A stretch of 64,000 nucleotides of DNA from Dehalococcoidia bacterium (GTDB taxonomy: Bacteria > Chloroflexota > Dehalococcoidia > Lucifugimonadales > Lucifugimonadaceae), in NCBI GenBank assembly GCA_012959765.1, contig DUCO01000040.1:124001-188000 (forward strand), given 5' to 3'. Positions 63,599 to 64,000 of this stretch are shown here, piece by piece. Position numbers and translations under genes: made by a program. How positions within the stretch are numbered: position 1 is the first letter of the stretch; every line of letters begins with the position of its first letter. Below the pieces are notes generated by a model. It was not told where the DNA came from, searched no databases, and saw only the letters and a list, made by a program, of their open reading frames with translations.

Positions 63599-64000
63599 TT
63601 AACTGTTGTCTGTATCTGCGCCCAGGTTTTCGCCGCGGAGTCTGCTTGCTCGGATGTCGTGCTTACCGGGATAGCGGATCGGCAGGTGGCCGTCTTCGAT
63701 CATCAGATCGAGAGGGTTCACCATCGTCTTCATTGGCATTTCAACCTGAACGTGCAGTCGCGCCGATTCGTAAACAGCGTGCACCATTTCCAGCGCTTTG
63801 TACCCGTTCAAGCCATTGCCCCGATGGTAGTCGGAGCGTCCAGACGCCCAGTCGGCAAGTTCCCGAGCCTGACCTGCACCACCCTCGACCCACTCGAAGC
63901 GATCGGCCCCGTACTTGAAAAATTCTCCGTCGGGCTTGTGCTGAGCCCAGCCACCAGACTTAGCGTTCATCAGAAATAGGTCGTCGGTCGTCATCTCGAT
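63599..64000 (-). CDS. Gfo/Idh/MocA-family oxidoreductase C-terminus (partial at window edge)
   Basis: The visible ~133 residues are the C-terminal part of a gene that enters from beyond 64000; the frame stays open to the edge. The segment IEMTTDDLFLMNAKSGGW, then MVHAVYESARLHVQVEMP and the ending VNPLDLMIEDGHLPIRYPG resemble the end of Gfo/Idh/MocA dehydrogenases. The apparent ATG at 63994 is probably internal. The NAD-binding domain lies outside the window, so the family call rests on the tail alone. Confidence 0.65.
   Translation of the reverse strand: MEMTTDDLFLMNAKSGGWAQHKPDGEFFKYGADRFEWVEGGAGQARELADWASGRSDYHRGNGLNGYKALEMVHAVYESARLHVQVEMPMKTMVNPLDLMIEDGHLPIRYPGKHDIRASRLRGENLGADTDNS

Noticed and set aside
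1-64000. CRISPR array, tRNA, rRNA, insertion sequence or prophage
   Set aside because: I found no regularly spaced direct repeats, no tRNA cloverleaf-like intergenic segment, and no transposase, integrase or phage structural protein.

Overview
The window is one stretch of a bacterial chromosome. It has no rRNA or tRNA gene, CRISPR array, transposase or phage gene that I can recognise. The gene content best fits a marine, SAR202-like Chloroflexota: four enolase-superfamily (mandelate racemase/muconate lactonizing) paralogs, three SMP-30-type lactonases, two UxuA-like TIM-barrel proteins, an arylsulfatase, a flavin monooxygenase, and many lipoproteins with short Cys-lipobox signals. This taxonomic reading is an inference from gene families, not a placement.

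Layout. 0.1-3.3 kb: a ceramidase-like protein lacking the usual metal His motifs (minus) and two SMP-30 lactonases. 3.3-9.5 kb: a one-direction sugar-phosphate operon, rpiB, tal, pgi, an IolC-C-terminal-like aldolase fold (DUF2090), a HAD phosphatase, a short-form gnd and a small protein. 9.5-14.5 kb (minus): a frameshifted membrane alpha/beta hydrolase, an FGGY sugar kinase, an enolase-superfamily dehydratase and a small alpha/beta-barrel protein. 14.7-17.6 kb: a three-gene proton-translocating transhydrogenase operon (pntAA-pntAB-pntB) ending in a clear terminator. 17.6-18.0 kb: repeat-rich spacer. 18.0-19.5 kb: two NAD(P)-epimerase-like genes. 19.5-23.3 kb: a nuclease-like lipoprotein followed by five paralogous small lipoproteins of unknown function. 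23.4-29.8 kb: a complete peptide/oligosaccharide ABC importer with the binding protein divergent from two permeases and two ATPases. 29.8-35.9 kb: a thioredoxin-like lipoprotein, a relic of an ASPIC/UnbV protein, a third SMP-30 lactonase, a DUF362 protein with a His-rich tail, an epimerase and a nonsense-interrupted NnrS-like gene.

35.9-45 kb: acetyltransferase, bicupin, UxuA-like protein, arylsulfatase, a decayed acetolactate-synthase-type gene, an OSBS/NSAR-type enolase-superfamily member and an unrecognised TIM-barrel-like protein. 45-48.4 kb: a 44-residue membrane protein coupled to a 1073-residue fusion of an ArsP-like permease to FG-GAP/VCBS repeats and an ASPIC/UnbV domain. 48.4-58.3 kb: a DHA2 transporter, two more enolase-superfamily dehydratases (one rhamnonate-dehydratase-like), a flavin monooxygenase broken at an 11-G tract, an MMPL/RND exporter and an OFA-type MFS transporter. 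58.3-64 kb: cupin, thiamine-diphosphate enzyme, canonical ceramidase-like hydrolase, second UxuA-like protein, VOC protein and the end of a Gfo/Idh/MocA-type gene cut by the window edge.

Taken together the window encodes much of an uptake and catabolic repertoire for aldonic/uronic-type sugar acids and sulfated material: lactonases, acid-sugar dehydratases, a kinase, a sulfatase and importers, feeding a non-oxidative pentose phosphate block with NADPH balance by transhydrogenase. A ~50-60-base intergenic repeat occurs at six sites or more, and two truncated genes end beside copies of it. The most unusual content is the lipoprotein array and the permease-UnbV fusion.
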